The notes: generated by a model from the sequence alone, not told the origin. A DNA stretch of 64,000 bases from Vibrio sp. 16 (GCF_963681195.1 NZ_OY808997.1:2728001-2792000), one strand, 5' to 3'; shown: positions 18,930 to 28,481, numbered from the stretch's first letter. Numbers and translations: made by a program.

Positions 18930-19565
18930 TTAAGCTTCAGATTCAAGCTGCTGAAGTAGAATGACAGCTTGAGTTCGGTTTTTTACCCCTAACTTCCTAA
19001 ATATCGCCGTCATATGGGCTTTAATGGTCGCCTCTGAGACATTTAATTCATACGCAATCTGCTTATTGAGCAGGCCATCAGATAGCATTCCGAGGACTTT
19101 GTATTGCTGAGGCGTTAAGGTGGCAATTTTCTGAGCCAAATCGTTGCATGCCGCATTGTTGGTGATCGAGCCTTCAGGGAAGAAGGGTTCACCATTGAGT
19201 ACTTGATTTAGTGCGCTAACGAGCTCACGCATGTCACTTGATTTTGGAATAAAGCCAAACGCGCCATGGCTTTTCACTTGGGTGACAACCGACGGCTCTT
19301 CACTGGCAGACACCACCACAATAGGCAGATCTGGGTACTCGGCTCTCAGATGAATTAAGCCAGACATGCCATTCGCGCCAGGCATCTTGAGATCAAGCAG
19401 CAGAAGATCAGGCTCCTCTTCACGAGCGAGTACGGCAAGCAGAGCATCTAAGGAATCCGCTTCGAGCAAGTTCGCGCCGCTGACCGCCATGTGAACGGAT
19501 TGAAACAGCGCATTTCGAAATAGCGGGTGATCGTCAGCGATGATGATGTTGTAGGTCGAATCCAT
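18930..19565 (-). CDS. crbR: NarL/LuxR-family response regulator (CrbR-like)
   Basis: Two-component transcription activator. The receiver domain (about 5-120) has the acidic pair ADDH, the phosphoacceptor aspartate 58 in LLLLDLKMPGANG, and the conserved lysine in FIPKSSD. The C-terminal LuxR helix-turn-helix (about 145-205) reads LTPQQYKVLGMLSDGLLNKQIA then VSEATIKAHMTAIFRKLG. I start it at ATG 19565; an in-frame GTG at 19577 is possible and neither has a clear Shine-Dalgarno. It matches CrbR, which activates acs with CrbS as kinase. The kinase gene is 4.3 kb away, so this is a split pair inside one neighbourhood. Confidence 0.88.
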   Translation of the reverse strand: MDSTYNIIIADDHPLFRNALFQSVHMAVSGANLLEADSLDALLAVLAREEEPDLLLLDLKMPGANGMSGLIHLRAEYPDLPIVVVSASEEPSVVTQVKSHGAFGFIPKSSDMRELVSALNQVLNGEPFFPEGSITNNAACNDLAQKIATLTPQQYKVLGMLSDGLLNKQIAYELNVSEATIKAHMTAIFRKLGVKNRTQAVILLQQLESEA

Positions 19566-19811
19566 GACGTTAAGCACTTATAACAATTTGGTTAACAGAA
19601 TTATTGTCACCTTTAGCAATGTGGACAATGTTTATGCACTAAAAGTCTGAACTGTATCGGGTTTTATTAGAAAAATTGCATATAGATAAGCGAATTGCGT
19701 TTTGGAACTATAGCCGCGTCAACGTTCGCGGCAGGTTATAAGGCGTTTGGCTTATGGGTAACCTAAAGCTCATCTAGCGATAGTAAGGCTGGAAAGAGAT
19801 GGTATGAGTCG

Positions 19812-19837
19812 TCGCGCCTTGAGTCTTCAAGGCGCGA
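19812..19837. terminator. Perfect 11-bp inverted repeat after dsbD
   Basis: TCGCGCCTTGA and its exact complement flank a 4-base loop, 12 bases after the dsbD stop codon. It is strong enough to stop RNA polymerase or protect a 3' end, but there is no U-tract on either strand, so a normal intrinsic terminator is uncertain. Confidence 0.55.
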
Positions 19838-19849
19838 TATAAATGGTGC

Positions 19850-21646
19850 TTATAGGTTATGGGTGACCAAATGCTCTAAGAAAGGTTCGGCTCGCATAAA
19901 GCCGGTGACGCGTGCATTGCTGACGGCATTTCCGTTTGCGTCCCAGAAATCGATAGTGGGTAGGCCTAACACGTTCATTTCTTTGAGCAGCTCAATATCT
20001 TGCGGTGTGTTCTTAGTGACATCTGCTTGAAGGAGAACAAAACCTTGCAACTTGCTTTCAACATCTGGCTGGTGGAAAGTGTACTTCTCAAACTCTTTAC
20101 AGGCGACACACCAATCAGCGTAGAAGTCGAGCATCACCGGTTTACCCGCTTGTTTGGCGAGAGCGAGTTGCTGATTCAACTCGACGACATTGTTGATTCG
20201 CTGAAATTCAATGGTCGACAGCACTTGCTGTTCACTATGATTGCCAAACCAATAATTGAGCGCCGGTTGGGCGGACGCAAACAAGCCCAGAACGGCAATA
20301 ATACCGACCGTACTCTGCTTCCAACCGCCAAACTCTAAACTGTTCTTAATATGGTAAAGCCAACCGAATGCCGCGATACCCAGTGCCGACCACAAGCCTG
20401 TTGCCCATGCTTCCGGCAAGATGCGCTCAAGCAAGAAGATTGGCGCAGCAAGTAACACGAACCCAAATAGCGTTTTCACGCGATCCATCCAGTTGCCTGC
20501 TTTTGGTAGCAGTTTATTACCAAACACGGCAACCAACATAAGTGGAATGCCCATCCCGAGCGCAAGTGCGTAGAGCGCCACACCACCGGTGAGCAAATCG
20601 CCGCTTTGAGCTACGTAAAGAAGTGCGCCCGACAGTGGGGCGGTGGTGCAAGGTGAACAAACTAGCCCAGAAATCGCCCCCATAGTAAAGACGCCCCAAG
20701 AGCTTCCGCCTTGCTGCTTGTTGCTGAGGTTGTTGAGCCAAGTTTGTGCACTACTTGGCAGCTGAATGGTGTATAAGCCAAACATCGACAGCGCCAGCGC
20801 GACAAACAATACGCTCAAGCCAATCAAGACATAAGGGTGCTGCATGGCGGCTTGGAACTGCAAGCCTGCGGAGGCGACCACTAAACCGAGCAAGGTGTAG
20901 GTCAGCGCCATCCCTTGCACATAAATAAAGGCTAAGCCAAGTGCGCGTCGGTGGCTAAGCTTGCCGCTACCTAACACGATGCTGGTTAAAATAGGGTACA
21001 TAGGCAAGACACAAGGCGTAAAAGCCAAACCCACACCAAGGGCAAGAAACAGCAGTGGTGTCCACCAACTGTCGCTAAGTTTGGCTGCTAGACTTGTTTC
21101 CTTAGACTGTGGTGCGCTCTCTTTGCTTGGAGTATTGATGGCGTCGGCTTTAGTGCCACTTTGCGCTGGGATGACATTAGACGCAGAGTCAAACTCAAAG
21201 CTGGTGACATCAATCACCCGTGTCTCTGGTGGGTAACAAAACCCCGCTTTTGCGCAGCCTTGATATTGGATAATCAAACGCGCCCCAGGTTGGTAATCGG
21301 CTAAGTTAATTTCAGCAAAAAGTGGTGTGGTGTAAATGTTTACATCGCCGAAAAACTCATCTTTGTAGGGCTCCCCATCACGCATCTCAACCTGGGCGAC
21401 ATTGACATTCTCTCCCGTGACGGAAATACGATGCTGATACAGGTAGTAGTCGGGTTTTACCTGCCAATCGAGGAAGACACGATTACCTTGTTGGTAGAAA
21501 TTAAACGGAAAGGCTTCATCGACAGGAACAAACGTATTGCTGTTGTTTGCAAAACTCGGACTGGAGTTGGAATTGCCAAAGAGCGCCAATGCAGGTGCAG
21601 AAACGACCGTAAAACAGAGAATAAGCAGTGATAAGGCGAAGCGCAT
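19850..21646 (-). CDS. dsbD: Thiol:disulfide interchange protein DsbD
   Basis: Moves electrons from cytoplasmic thioredoxin across the inner membrane to periplasmic DsbC, DsbG and CcmG. 598 residues: signal peptide ([21 protein letters not shown]), N-terminal immunoglobulin-like DsbDalpha with the cysteine pair around [13 protein letters not shown], an eight-helix membrane domain starting near residue 195 with the cysteine in [11 protein letters not shown] and a second in CSPCTTAPL, and a C-terminal thioredoxin domain with the active site [10 protein letters not shown]. All three cysteine pairs are present, so it should be functional. It stands alone between crbR and argR. Confidence 0.96.
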   Translation of the reverse strand: MRFALSLLILCFTVVSAPALALFGNSNSSPSFANNSNTFVPVDEAFPFNFYQQGNRVFLDWQVKPDYYLYQHRISVTGENVNVAQVEMRDGEPYKDEFFGDVNIYTTPLFAEINLADYQPGARLIIQYQGCAKAGFCYPPETRVIDVTSFEFDSASNVIPAQSGTKADAINTPSKESAPQSKETSLAAKLSDSWWTPLLFLALGVGLAFTPCVLPMYPILTSIVLGSGKLSHRRALGLAFIYVQGMALTYTLLGLVVASAGLQFQAAMQHPYVLIGLSVLFVALALSMFGLYTIQLPSSAQTWLNNLSNKQQGGSSWGVFTMGAISGLVCSPCTTAPLSGALLYVAQSGDLLTGGVALYALALGMGIPLMLVAVFGNKLLPKAGNWMDRVKTLFGFVLLAAPIFLLERILPEAWATGLWSALGIAAFGWLYHIKNSLEFGGWKQSTVGIIAVLGLFASAQPALNYWFGNHSEQQVLSTIEFQRINNVVELNQQLALAKQAGKPVMLDFYADWCVACKEFEKYTFHQPDVESKLQGFVLLQADVTKNTPQDIELLKEMNVLGLPTIDFWDANGNAVSNARVTGFMRAEPFLEHLVTHNL

Positions 21647-21749
21647 AAATTCGTCACTTGAGTAAAATTTGGTTTATTTTAACTCAATAAGACAGGGAAG
21701 GGCGGCAATTAGTTTCATCGATAAGAAAATTACTATCAGTGATGATGTT

Positions 21750-21771
21750 GGGCTAGGTTTTCGCCTAGCCC
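21750..21771 (-). terminator. Hairpin after the argR-family gene
   Basis: GGGCTAGG/CCTAGCCC with a 6-base loop, 6 bases after the stop codon. The following sequence on the minus strand has no run of T, so termination strength is uncertain. Confidence 0.55.
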
Positions 21772-21777
21772 GAAATC

Positions 21778-22266
21778 TTATGCGACGCCAAGTCGAGTGC
21801 GAACCACGCGCTCACATGCGTCGATGTTGTCGGTGTCTTTCGGGATCACCAATACCGTGTCGTTACCGCCAACGGTACCTAGGATCTCGGTATGCGGATC
21901 AATATCGACTAAGCGAGCCACTAACTGGGCGCTGCCTGGGTGTGTCTTGACCACCACCATGGCTTGGTTGTGGGTAATGAACTCTATTTGCGAAGATATC
22001 GAGGATTCGACGCGCACGGGGGCGGTCTCTACCGTAATGCAGTAGACTTTTTTGCCACACGCATTTTGCACTTTAACGACACCCAACTGTGACAACAAGC
22101 GTGACACAGTCGATTGGCTGATGCCTTCGAAACCAATGTTAATTAAGGCTTCACGCAGTTCGTTTTGAGTGGCAAAACTCTGTTGTTGTAGCAAGCGCTT
22201 ACAAGCCGCTGTCAGGGTTTTATCTTCGGTATAATCGATGTTCATAGGGTTTAGAGTTTCACTCAT
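21778..22266 (-). CDS. argR: ArgR-family arginine repressor, probable ADI-linked paralogue
   Basis: 162-residue arginine-responsive regulator. The N-terminal winged helix (about 15-80) has the family motif ISQSTVSRLLSQLGVVKVQN, and the C-terminal hexamerisation and arginine-binding domain has HPGSAQLVARLVD and ILGTVGGNDTVLVIP. It is next to arginine deiminase and carbamoyltransferase genes. From memory, the housekeeping Vibrio ArgR differs clearly in sequence and lies by mdh, so I infer that this is a second copy devoted to arginine catabolism. Tandem ARG-like boxes about 215 bases upstream suggest autoregulation. Confidence 0.88.
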   Translation of the reverse strand: MSETLNPMNIDYTEDKTLTAACKRLLQQQSFATQNELREALINIGFEGISQSTVSRLLSQLGVVKVQNACGKKVYCITVETAPVRVESSISSQIEFITHNQAMVVVKTHPGSAQLVARLVDIDPHTEILGTVGGNDTVLVIPKDTDNIDACERVVRTRLGVA

Positions 22267-22480
22267 GGGAACTCCTCAGGTGACGTACGGATAAATCGTC
22301 CATGTAAACTTAGGCACTCCATTCTCCCTTCTGTGCCCAACGCTTGAGCGGTCACTCTATCGTGGTGACTTAGTTGAATATGGAGCCAGTTTACCACCAA
22401 AGATAGTACGGCTTTGTGAATGGGATCGCCAAATAAAAAACTAAGTAAAATCTTGATTTTTGGTGATTTGTTCTGAATGG

Positions 22481-22518
22481 ATTGGATATTTATCCTATTG
22501 GTTGAATAAATATCCAAC
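22481..22518. promoter_or_regulatory. Tandem ARG-like boxes upstream of the argR-family gene
   Basis: Two sites fit the ArgR pattern TGAAT-W4-ATTCA. TGGATATTTATCCT (22483-22496) matches less well and TGAATAAATATCCA (22503-22516) better. Their centres are 20 bases apart, on the same face of the helix, as in known ArgR operators. They lie between the pyrI end and the argR-family gene, which is transcribed leftward. Confidence 0.55.
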
Positions 22519-22525
22519 GAATCAA

Positions 22526-22547
22526 AGGGCTACAGATGGTAGCCCTT
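22526..22547 (-). terminator. Hairpin after pyrI
   Basis: AAGGGCTAC/GTAGCCCTT, a 9-bp perfect stem with a short loop, about 12 bases after the pyrI stop codon. On the minus strand it is followed by TTGATTCG, only a weak U-tract. Confidence 0.6.
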
Positions 22548-22558
22548 GAAAAGTGAGC

Positions 22559-23023
22559 TTAACGTGCTTCGGCCATGATTTCGCGTGAGAATACTTTTTC
22601 ACAGTAGTGACATTTCAGGTGCACGTTTTCCTGTTTTTGTTGAACTTTAAAGCGGCTTTCTACCGGTTCACCATGAGAAATACAGTTGCTGTTCGGGCAG
22701 ACAAACACACTTTCAATGCTATCTGGTAGCGTTAAGTTCAGCTTGCTTACCACCTTGTACTCTTCGATTTGATTAACCGTCGCTTTTGGTGCGTAGAGTG
22801 CCAGTTGACTTGCTTGTTCTTTGGTTAAGTAGGTGTTCTCAATCTTGATCAGATCTTTTGCGCCCAAGGCTGAAGATGGCAAGTTAAGACCAATCGTTAT
22901 GCGCTGATTCGCTTTGTGCATTTTGAACAGCTTGAGCACTTTGATACCAACGTGCGCAGGAATATGGTCAATCACAGAGCCGTTGCGGATTGCTTCTACT
23001 TGTAGTTGAGTTTCTTTCACCAT
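22559..23023 (-). CDS. pyrI: Aspartate carbamoyltransferase regulatory chain
   Basis: Regulatory subunit that makes aspartate transcarbamoylase sensitive to CTP and ATP. The 154-residue protein has the N-terminal nucleotide-binding domain ([19 protein letters not shown]) and the C-terminal zinc domain with four cysteines: CPNSNC and, further on, CHYC. It follows pyrB by 17 bases, the usual pyrBI order. Length and motifs are normal. Confidence 0.97.
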   Translation of the reverse strand: MVKETQLQVEAIRNGSVIDHIPAHVGIKVLKLFKMHKANQRITIGLNLPSSALGAKDLIKIENTYLTKEQASQLALYAPKATVNQIEEYKVVSKLNLTLPDSIESVFVCPNSNCISHGEPVESRFKVQQKQENVHLKCHYCEKVFSREIMAEAR

Positions 23024-23040
23024 GATGTCTCTCCTGCTGA

Positions 23041-23970
23041 TTAAATGTTTTCGTTAAGAACTAGGGCAAGTAATGCTTCGCGGGCGTAGACGCCGTTTTC
23101 TGCTTGTTCGAAGTAGTAAGCATGCTTGGTTTTATCGACATCGACAGTGATCTCGTCAACACGTGGTAGAGGGTGAAGCACTTTTAGATTGTCGCGCGCG
23201 CCTTCAAGAGTGGCGGCGGTTAAGATGAACGCAGACTTCATGTGCGCGTACTCAGATTCATCAAAACGCTCTTTTTGTACGCGAGTCATGTATAAAACAT
23301 CCAGCTCTGGCACCACTTCTTCAATGTTGTTGTGCATGCTGAACTTGATGCCTGCTTCTTCAAGCTCTTCACAAATGTATTCTGGCATGGCCAGTGCGTC
23401 TGGTGCGATAAAGAAGAAACGCACATTGTCGAATTTCGCTAGCGCTTGAGTAAGAGAGTGTACGGTGCGGCCGTATTTCAAATCACCGACAAAAGCGACG
23501 TTGAGGTTGTCTAAAGTGCCTTGCGTTTCATGGATAGAGAACAGGTCGAGCAGCGTTTGAGTCGGGTGTTGGTTTGCTCCGTCACCGCCGTTAACAATCG
23601 GCACGCCATTAGAAAACTCAGAAGCAAGACGCGCTGCCCCTTCTTGTGGGTGACGCATCACAAACGCATCCACATACGATGAGATAACTTGAACCGAGTC
23701 CGCCAATGTCTCGCCTTTTTTGGCCAGAGACGTGTTACCACCGTTGTCAAAACCGATTACGCTGCCACCCAAACGCTCAACTGCCGTTTCAAACGATAGG
23801 CGAGTACGCGTTGAAGGCTCAAAGAAGCAGCTGGCTACTACTTTGTTTTTCAGCAATTCAGGATTGGGTTCTGCCTTTAATCTTGCTGCGGTATCGACGA
23901 TAAGCTCTAGCTCTTTGCGGCTGAGCTCTGGGATGGAGATGATGTGCTTTTTAAACAATGAATGCGCCAT
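23041..23970 (-). CDS. pyrB: Aspartate carbamoyltransferase catalytic chain
   Basis: Condenses carbamoyl phosphate and aspartate into carbamoyl aspartate, the committed step of pyrimidine synthesis. The 309-residue protein has the carbamoyl phosphate motif [12 protein letters not shown], the HPTQTLLD loop and HPLPRVDE near the C-terminus. The start MAHSLFKKH at 23970 is preferred to an upstream one at 23991 because it gives the usual length and has AAGGA upstream. Expression is probably controlled by the UTP-sensitive attenuator and leader peptide just upstream. Confidence 0.97.
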   Translation of the reverse strand: MAHSLFKKHIISIPELSRKELELIVDTAARLKAEPNPELLKNKVVASCFFEPSTRTRLSFETAVERLGGSVIGFDNGGNTSLAKKGETLADSVQVISSYVDAFVMRHPQEGAARLASEFSNGVPIVNGGDGANQHPTQTLLDLFSIHETQGTLDNLNVAFVGDLKYGRTVHSLTQALAKFDNVRFFFIAPDALAMPEYICEELEEAGIKFSMHNNIEEVVPELDVLYMTRVQKERFDESEYAHMKSAFILTAATLEGARDNLKVLHPLPRVDEITVDVDKTKHAYYFEQAENGVYAREALLALVLNENI

Positions 23971-24011
23971 AACAGTGTGTCCTTGTCTCAAATCAAACGT
24001 AAATTACAGAC

Positions 24012-24042
24012 AAAAAAAAGCCCCCTAAAATAGGAGGCTTTA
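24012..24042 (-). terminator. pyrBI attenuator
   Basis: On the minus strand AAAGCCTCC pairs with GGGGGCTTT around a short loop and is followed by eight T residues. It stands between the pyrL leader and pyrB and overlaps the pyrL stop codon. In E. coli, coupled translation of pyrL prevents this terminator from forming when UTP is low. Confidence 0.9.
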
Positions 24043-24132
24043 AAATAGAATCAATGGAGAAAATGAAACAGACAACGATCCCGATTCTGGGCGCGTTTGG
24101 TAACAACAATTTGTTGTCAGTGGCTGTGTCAT
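24040..24132 (-). CDS. pyrL: pyrBI operon leader peptide PyrL
   Basis: A 30-codon reading frame starting MTQPLTTNCC with a strong AAGGAG Shine-Dalgarno. Its last codons (SFSPLILF) come from a T-rich stretch, and its TAA stop overlaps the first arm of the attenuator hairpin. This is the arrangement of the E. coli pyrL leader: RNA polymerase pauses at U-runs when UTP is scarce, the ribosome catches up, and termination is prevented. The peptide sequence is not conserved and need not be. Only the geometry supports the call. Confidence 0.85.
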   Translation of the reverse strand: MTQPLTTNCCYQTRPESGSLSVSFSPLILF

Positions 24133-24162
24133 TTTTGCTACTCCTTAGACAAATTGCGGAGG

Positions 24163-24190
24163 ATTATACGCACAAAAAAACGCCTTGCAA
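24163..24190 (-). promoter_or_regulatory. Sigma-70 promoter of pyrL-pyrBI
   Basis: On the minus strand -35 TTGCAA (24185-24190), a 16-base spacer and a perfect -10 TATAAT (24163-24168), about 30 bases upstream of the pyrL start codon. The E. coli pyrBI promoter has closely similar hexamers. Confidence 0.85.
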
Positions 24191-24322
24191 GCGTTTGCGA
24201 AAAGTATCCAAAAATTGGATTTTTATGCGAATTTCGCATATTTTCGCTTCGTTTTCTCAGTCATTGTGAGAACTTGCTTGAAGGCGTTTGGGTCGCTATT
24301 TTGTTTCAATCTGTGTGAAAAA

Positions 24323-24374
24323 AAATGCGGACTTTATTCATGGAGTGATAACTCTAATCCTGCCGTCCGCATTT
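24323..24374 (-). terminator. Two-part terminator after the ornithine carbamoyltransferase gene
   Basis: AAATGCGGAC (24323-24332) pairs exactly with GTCCGCATTT (24365-24374), enclosing a 32-base loop that itself contains GAGT/ACTC. On the minus strand the outer stem is followed by TTTTT, so this should terminate the arc operon before the pyrBI promoter. Confidence 0.75.
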
Positions 24375-24383
24375 CCCTGCAGA

Positions 24384-25394
24384 TTAGTCGCCTAGAGTAG
24401 CAACCATTACAGCTTTGATGGTGTGCATGCGGTTTTCTGCTTCGTCGAATACGATAGAGTGTTTAGACTCAACCACTTCGTCTGTTACTTCCACACCGTC
24501 TTTCAGTTGTGGGTATTCCGCCGCAAGCTGTTTACCAACTGTTGTGTCTTCACCGTGGAATGCTGGTAGGCAGTGCATGAATTTCACATGTGGGTTGCCT
24601 GTTGCTTTTAGCATGTCCATGTTGACTTGGTAAGGCATCATTAGGTTGATACGCTCAGCCCATGCTTCTTTCGCTTCGCCCATCGATACCCATACGTCAG
24701 TGTATAGGTAGTCACAGCCTTGAACGCCTTCTTGAACGTCTTCAGTTAGAGTGATCTTCGCACCTGTTTCTTCTGCGATTTCGCGACATGTTGCTACTAG
24801 CTCTTCTTCTGGCCAGAATGCTTTTGGTGCGACTAGACGAATGTCCATGCCCATTTTCGCTGCGCCAACCATGAGTGAGTTACCCATGTTGTTGCGCGCA
24901 TCACCTAGGTAAGCAAACTTCATCTCGTGTAGCTGTTTACCACGGCCGTGTTCCATCATAGTTAGGAAGTCAGCTAGGATTTGAGTTGGGTGGAATTCGT
25001 CTGTTAGGCCGTTCCATACTGGCACGCCAGCGTAAGCGCCTAGCTCTTCAACGATTTCTTGACCGAAACCACGGTACTCGATGCCGTCATACATGCGGCC
25101 AAGAACGCGTGCTGTATCTTTCATTGACTCTTTGTGACCGATTTGAGAACCCGATGGTCCTAAGTAAGAAACTTGAGCGCCTTGGTCAAATGCTGCAACT
25201 TCAAATGCACAACGTGTACGAGTTGATGTTTTCTCGAAGATTAGGGCAATGTTTTTGCCTTTTAGACGAGGTTGCTCATAGCCGTTGTATTTCGCTTTTT
25301 TCAGCTCCGCTGATAGATCCAAGAAGTGTTGGATTTCACGTGGAGTAAAGTCTAGTAGTTTTAGGAAGTTACGGTTGCGTAGGTTGAAAGCCAT
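24384..25394 (-). CDS. argF: Ornithine carbamoyltransferase (probably catabolic, ArcB-type role)
   Basis: Interconverts ornithine plus carbamoyl phosphate and citrulline. The 336-residue protein has the carbamoyl phosphate motif [12 protein letters not shown] near residue 55, [12 protein letters not shown] and the ornithine-binding MHCLPAFH near residue 270. Family motifs cannot separate anabolic ArgF from catabolic ArcB. Its position as the third gene after arcA and arcC argues for the catabolic direction, phosphorolysis of citrulline, with possible biosynthetic use too. A large inverted repeat separates it from arcC. Confidence 0.93.
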   Translation of the reverse strand: MAFNLRNRNFLKLLDFTPREIQHFLDLSAELKKAKYNGYEQPRLKGKNIALIFEKTSTRTRCAFEVAAFDQGAQVSYLGPSGSQIGHKESMKDTARVLGRMYDGIEYRGFGQEIVEELGAYAGVPVWNGLTDEFHPTQILADFLTMMEHGRGKQLHEMKFAYLGDARNNMGNSLMVGAAKMGMDIRLVAPKAFWPEEELVATCREIAEETGAKITLTEDVQEGVQGCDYLYTDVWVSMGEAKEAWAERINLMMPYQVNMDMLKATGNPHVKFMHCLPAFHGEDTTVGKQLAAEYPQLKDGVEVTDEVVESKHSIVFDEAENRMHTIKAVMVATLGD

Positions 25395-25497
25395 GATGTT
25401 TTCCTTCTTAGGGTTTTAGCGCTCTCTTATTGCAGGGAAAGAGGTAAGAAAACGCAGAAATTAATAGTGTTTGTTGCTTTAAGTTTTGCCACAGTGG

Positions 25498-25554
25498 GGA
25501 GCGAGGCATGAGTGTCATGATTCAACGAGGGTCGACCTCTCGATGTCTCGCTCC
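25498..25554. repeat. Large inverted repeat in the arcC-argF gap
   Basis: GGAGCGAGGCAT (25498-25509) pairs with ATGTCTCGCTCC (25543-25554) as a 12-bp stem with one G-T pair, around a 33-base loop that carries a second small palindrome (GTCGAC). There is no U-tract on the minus strand, so it looks more like an RNA processing or stability element than a terminator. Confidence 0.65.
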
Positions 25555-25575
25555 AGCTATGGGGTAATAATTCGT

Positions 25576-26487
25576 TTAGCCTTTCGTGATATTGGTGCCC
25601 GCGGTGCCTTGAAGGATGCGTAAACCATCTTCCAAAGAGCCGATACCGACCACTTTTCCGCCTTGCTTGATGAACTCGCACGAGGCTTCGATTTTTGGTC
25701 CCATGGAACCTGCATCAAACTCGTATTTCGCTAGCTCAGTTGGCGTTGTGCCGCGCAGTGCGTGTTGTGTTGGTTTGCCCCAATCTAGATAAACAGCATC
25801 AGCGTCAGTCAGGATAAGCAGTGCATCCGCATCAAGCTGTTTCGCGAGGAACGCAGCAGACATGTCTTTATCGATTACCGCTTCAACACCCACCAGTTTG
25901 CCGTTTTCGCGCTTCACTGGGATGCCGCCGCCGCCAGTACAAATCACCAAGTGGCCTTGTTCGATAAGCGCAGTGATCGCTTCGTGCTCGATGATGCCTG
26001 TTGGTTGTGGGCTAGGAACCACGCGGCGGAAGTGCTTGCCGTCTGGCTTGATGGTCCAGTGGTATTTCTCAGCCAGTTCACGCGCTTCGGCTTCTTCGTA
26101 AATTGGGCCAATTGGCTTCGTTGGGTCCGCGAATGCTGGGTCGTTTGGATCCACGGTCATTTGCGTTAGCATGCAAGTTGCATTGACGTTCGGCATTTGG
26201 TTTTTGAACTCTTGCATGAGCATGTAACCGATCATGCCTTGCGTTTCGCTGCCTAGTACATCAAGTGGGTAAGGAGCGACTTTTTTGTATTCCAAACCTT
26301 GCAGTGCCAATAAGCCAACTTGTGGGCCGTTACCATGAACAAGTACCACGTTGTACTCTTGGGCGATTTCAGAAATGGTCTTAACCGCGATTTCGATATT
26401 GTGGCGTTGTACCTCTGCTTCTAATGGCTCACCGCGACGAAGTAGAGCGTTACCACCTAGTGCTACAACAACTGTTTGTTTTGTCAT
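25576..26487 (-). CDS. arcC: Carbamate kinase
   Basis: Transfers phosphate from carbamoyl phosphate to ADP, yielding ATP, CO2 and ammonia, the energy-conserving step of the arginine deiminase pathway. The 303-residue protein has the amino acid kinase fold: VVALGGNALLRRG, LVHGNGPQVGLLALQ, ICTGGGGIPV, ALLILTDADAVYLDWG and DAGSMGPKIEA. It follows arcA by 57 bases, with a hairpin in the gap. Confidence 0.97.
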   Translation of the reverse strand: MTKQTVVVALGGNALLRRGEPLEAEVQRHNIEIAVKTISEIAQEYNVVLVHGNGPQVGLLALQGLEYKKVAPYPLDVLGSETQGMIGYMLMQEFKNQMPNVNATCMLTQMTVDPNDPAFADPTKPIGPIYEEAEARELAEKYHWTIKPDGKHFRRVVPSPQPTGIIEHEAITALIEQGHLVICTGGGGIPVKRENGKLVGVEAVIDKDMSAAFLAKQLDADALLILTDADAVYLDWGKPTQHALRGTTPTELAKYEFDAGSMGPKIEASCEFIKQGGKVVGIGSLEDGLRILQGTAGTNITKG

Positions 26488-26508
26488 GTTGAAAATCTCT
26501 CTGCAGGG

Positions 26509-26530
26509 GGCGAGAGCCAGAACTCTCGCC
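26509..26530. repeat. Hairpin in the arcA-arcC gap
   Basis: GGCGAGAG/CTCTCGCC, 8 bp with a 6-base loop. On the minus strand it is followed by CCCCTGCAG and then the arcC ribosome binding region, so it is not a terminator in the direction of the operon. It may set relative levels of arcA and arcC mRNA. Confidence 0.6.
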
Positions 26531-26544
26531 TTTTAATCACTTAC

Positions 26545-27768
26545 TTAGATGCCGTCACGTTCGATTGGGCAGCTCATGCAGCGAGCGCCGCCGCGACCAC
26601 GACCTAGCTCATCACCTGGGATAGGTAGAACTGTGATGCCTGCTTTATCGTATTTTTCGTTGGTGTAAGTGTTGCCTTCGTAGCCAATAACAACGCCTGG
26701 TTTCACGGTTAGAACGTTGTTTGCATCGTTCCACTGTTCACGTTCTGCGTGGAAGTTGTCACCACCTGTTGTGATTAGGTTTAGCTTGTCTACGCCCAGC
26801 GCTTTCTCGATAGCGGTAACGAAGTAGCCTTCTTCTTTCACGTTGACAGCGCCAGACTCATCGCCAGTTAGGCTCCAGCATTTCACATCTTTGCGAACCA
26901 CTTCTGGGTAAACCGAGAAGGTGTCTTCGTTCATGTGTGTCATTACTGTGTCTAAGTGCATGCAAGAGCGGTGTTTTGGTAGCTCCATTGCGATGATTTG
27001 TTTCGCTTGACCATGTTTGAATAGGCTAGATGCCAAGTGCTCAACACCTTGAGCCGTTGTACGCTCAGACATACCGATAAGAACAGTGCCACGACCGATA
27101 ACAAGAACGTCACCGCCTTCGATAGTTGAGTTGTCGTAGTTAATGCTCTCTTCATCGCCGAAGTACTTAATGAAGTCTTGGCCAGCGAATGTTGGGTGCC
27201 AGCGGTAGATTGCGCGAACATGGTTTGTTTCGCGTTGACGCGCCGGTTTCGCCATTGGGTTGATTGATACACCGCCGTAAACCCAGCAAGACGTATCGCG
27301 AGTGAATAGGTGGTTTGGTAGAGGTTCAATAATGAAGTCTGTTGGCGCATGTAGGCCTTGCATCATTGAAGAAGACTTCATTGGCATCTCTGCGTAAGAA
27401 AGGCCACCCGTTAGAATTTTTGCTAGCTCTAGGTTTGGAAGGTCACCTAGGTAGCAACGAACGTCATTGGCGAATGTTTTACCCAAACGGTAGTCTGATA
27501 CTTGGCGGTTTAGTAACCATTCTTTCGCTTCTGGCACGGCTAGCGTATCGGCTAGTAGGTCAGTAAGAAGAAGAACTTCAACACCTTGATCGCGTAGAGT
27601 TTGAGTAAATACGTCATGTTCTTTACCTGCACGCTCTACTGCCAACACGTCATCAAATAGCAGATCGTGACAGTTAGATGGTGTTAGGTGAGTCAGAGCT
27701 CGTCTAGGGCGGTGAACAAGAACGCGACGTAATTGACCGATTTCAGAACCTACGTAAAACTTACTCAT
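26545..27768 (-). CDS. arcA: Arginine deiminase
   Basis: Hydrolyses arginine to citrulline and ammonia, the first step of the deiminase pathway. In 407 residues I see the guanidino-group motifs [25 protein letters not shown] and [14 protein letters not shown] with the catalytic histidine, and the catalytic cysteine 400 in [11 protein letters not shown] close to the C-terminus. All key residues are present. Upstream lies a 784-base gap rich in ArgR half-sites and with a 9-5-9 palindrome just before the gene. It begins the arcA-arcC-argF operon. Confidence 0.97.
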   Translation of the reverse strand: MSKFYVGSEIGQLRRVLVHRPRRALTHLTPSNCHDLLFDDVLAVERAGKEHDVFTQTLRDQGVEVLLLTDLLADTLAVPEAKEWLLNRQVSDYRLGKTFANDVRCYLGDLPNLELAKILTGGLSYAEMPMKSSSMMQGLHAPTDFIIEPLPNHLFTRDTSCWVYGGVSINPMAKPARQRETNHVRAIYRWHPTFAGQDFIKYFGDEESINYDNSTIEGGDVLVIGRGTVLIGMSERTTAQGVEHLASSLFKHGQAKQIIAMELPKHRSCMHLDTVMTHMNEDTFSVYPEVVRKDVKCWSLTGDESGAVNVKEEGYFVTAIEKALGVDKLNLITTGGDNFHAEREQWNDANNVLTVKPGVVIGYEGNTYTNEKYDKAGITVLPIPGDELGRGRGGARCMSCPIERDGI

Positions 27769-27790
27769 GATCGTATCTCTCTTATTTTTA

Positions 27791-27813
27791 ATTAGCTTTT
27801 AAATAAAGCTAAT
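27791..27813. promoter_or_regulatory. 9-5-9 palindrome upstream of arcA
   Basis: ATTAGCTTT, five bases, AAAGCTAAT, a perfect palindrome 23-45 bases before the arcA start codon. It could be an operator or a leader hairpin. A related 9-5-9 palindrome lies upstream of the transporter gene at 30073-30095. Confidence 0.5.
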
Positions 27814-28481
27814 ATTTAATTTGTAGGGAAAAGAAGCGTGAATTTATTTATTCACTTATTTGTTCTGGAATTAATATTACGCCTCTCTGGGGAGGAATCT
27901 TAGAGATCGCTCACAATTCATTTTTTATGCTCAAAGCCTCGTATTTAAAGGGTTTTAACAATATCTATGCACTTGTTATTTCGCTGTGAATACCCTAATC
28001 ACGCATTATTTTAGGAAGTTTATGCATGAAATATTCACCAAGGTTTGTTGTTAGGTGTAGAAAGGGAAATGTATTCAAAAATAATTGCGTGATAAAAAAG
28101 TGAATAGGTTAGAAATATGCACTCAAACTTTCTAGATAAGTGTTTTTTAGGTCGAAATTAATCCTCTGGTAACAAATGTTTTGTTGGTAACTTATACATA
28201 GATCACAAAACTCAGTTTGTCAGTTCCTAGAATTTTTCTGTTTGAAATAAATAAAACTGTGCCATGAAGATAAAATATCTAATATATAAACGTTCTGTTA
28301 TTTACTCTTTTTATTTGTTATCGCTATAACCTTGATGACAACGCTATTTAGCGTGGCTTAGCTGCCAGCTGAAGGGTTAGTGTTAGGTGGTTGATTCGTA
28401 AAGGGAGAGGCGTGAAAAACGCTGGGTTTGCGTCATTGAAGATGTGTTCGACTTTGCGGGCACCGGTGATTAGGCCAAATA

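Noticed and set aside
22263..22517. 84-codon frame upstream of the argR-family gene
   Set aside because: It covers the ARG-like boxes and shows no family motif. I read this stretch as a promoter and leader region.
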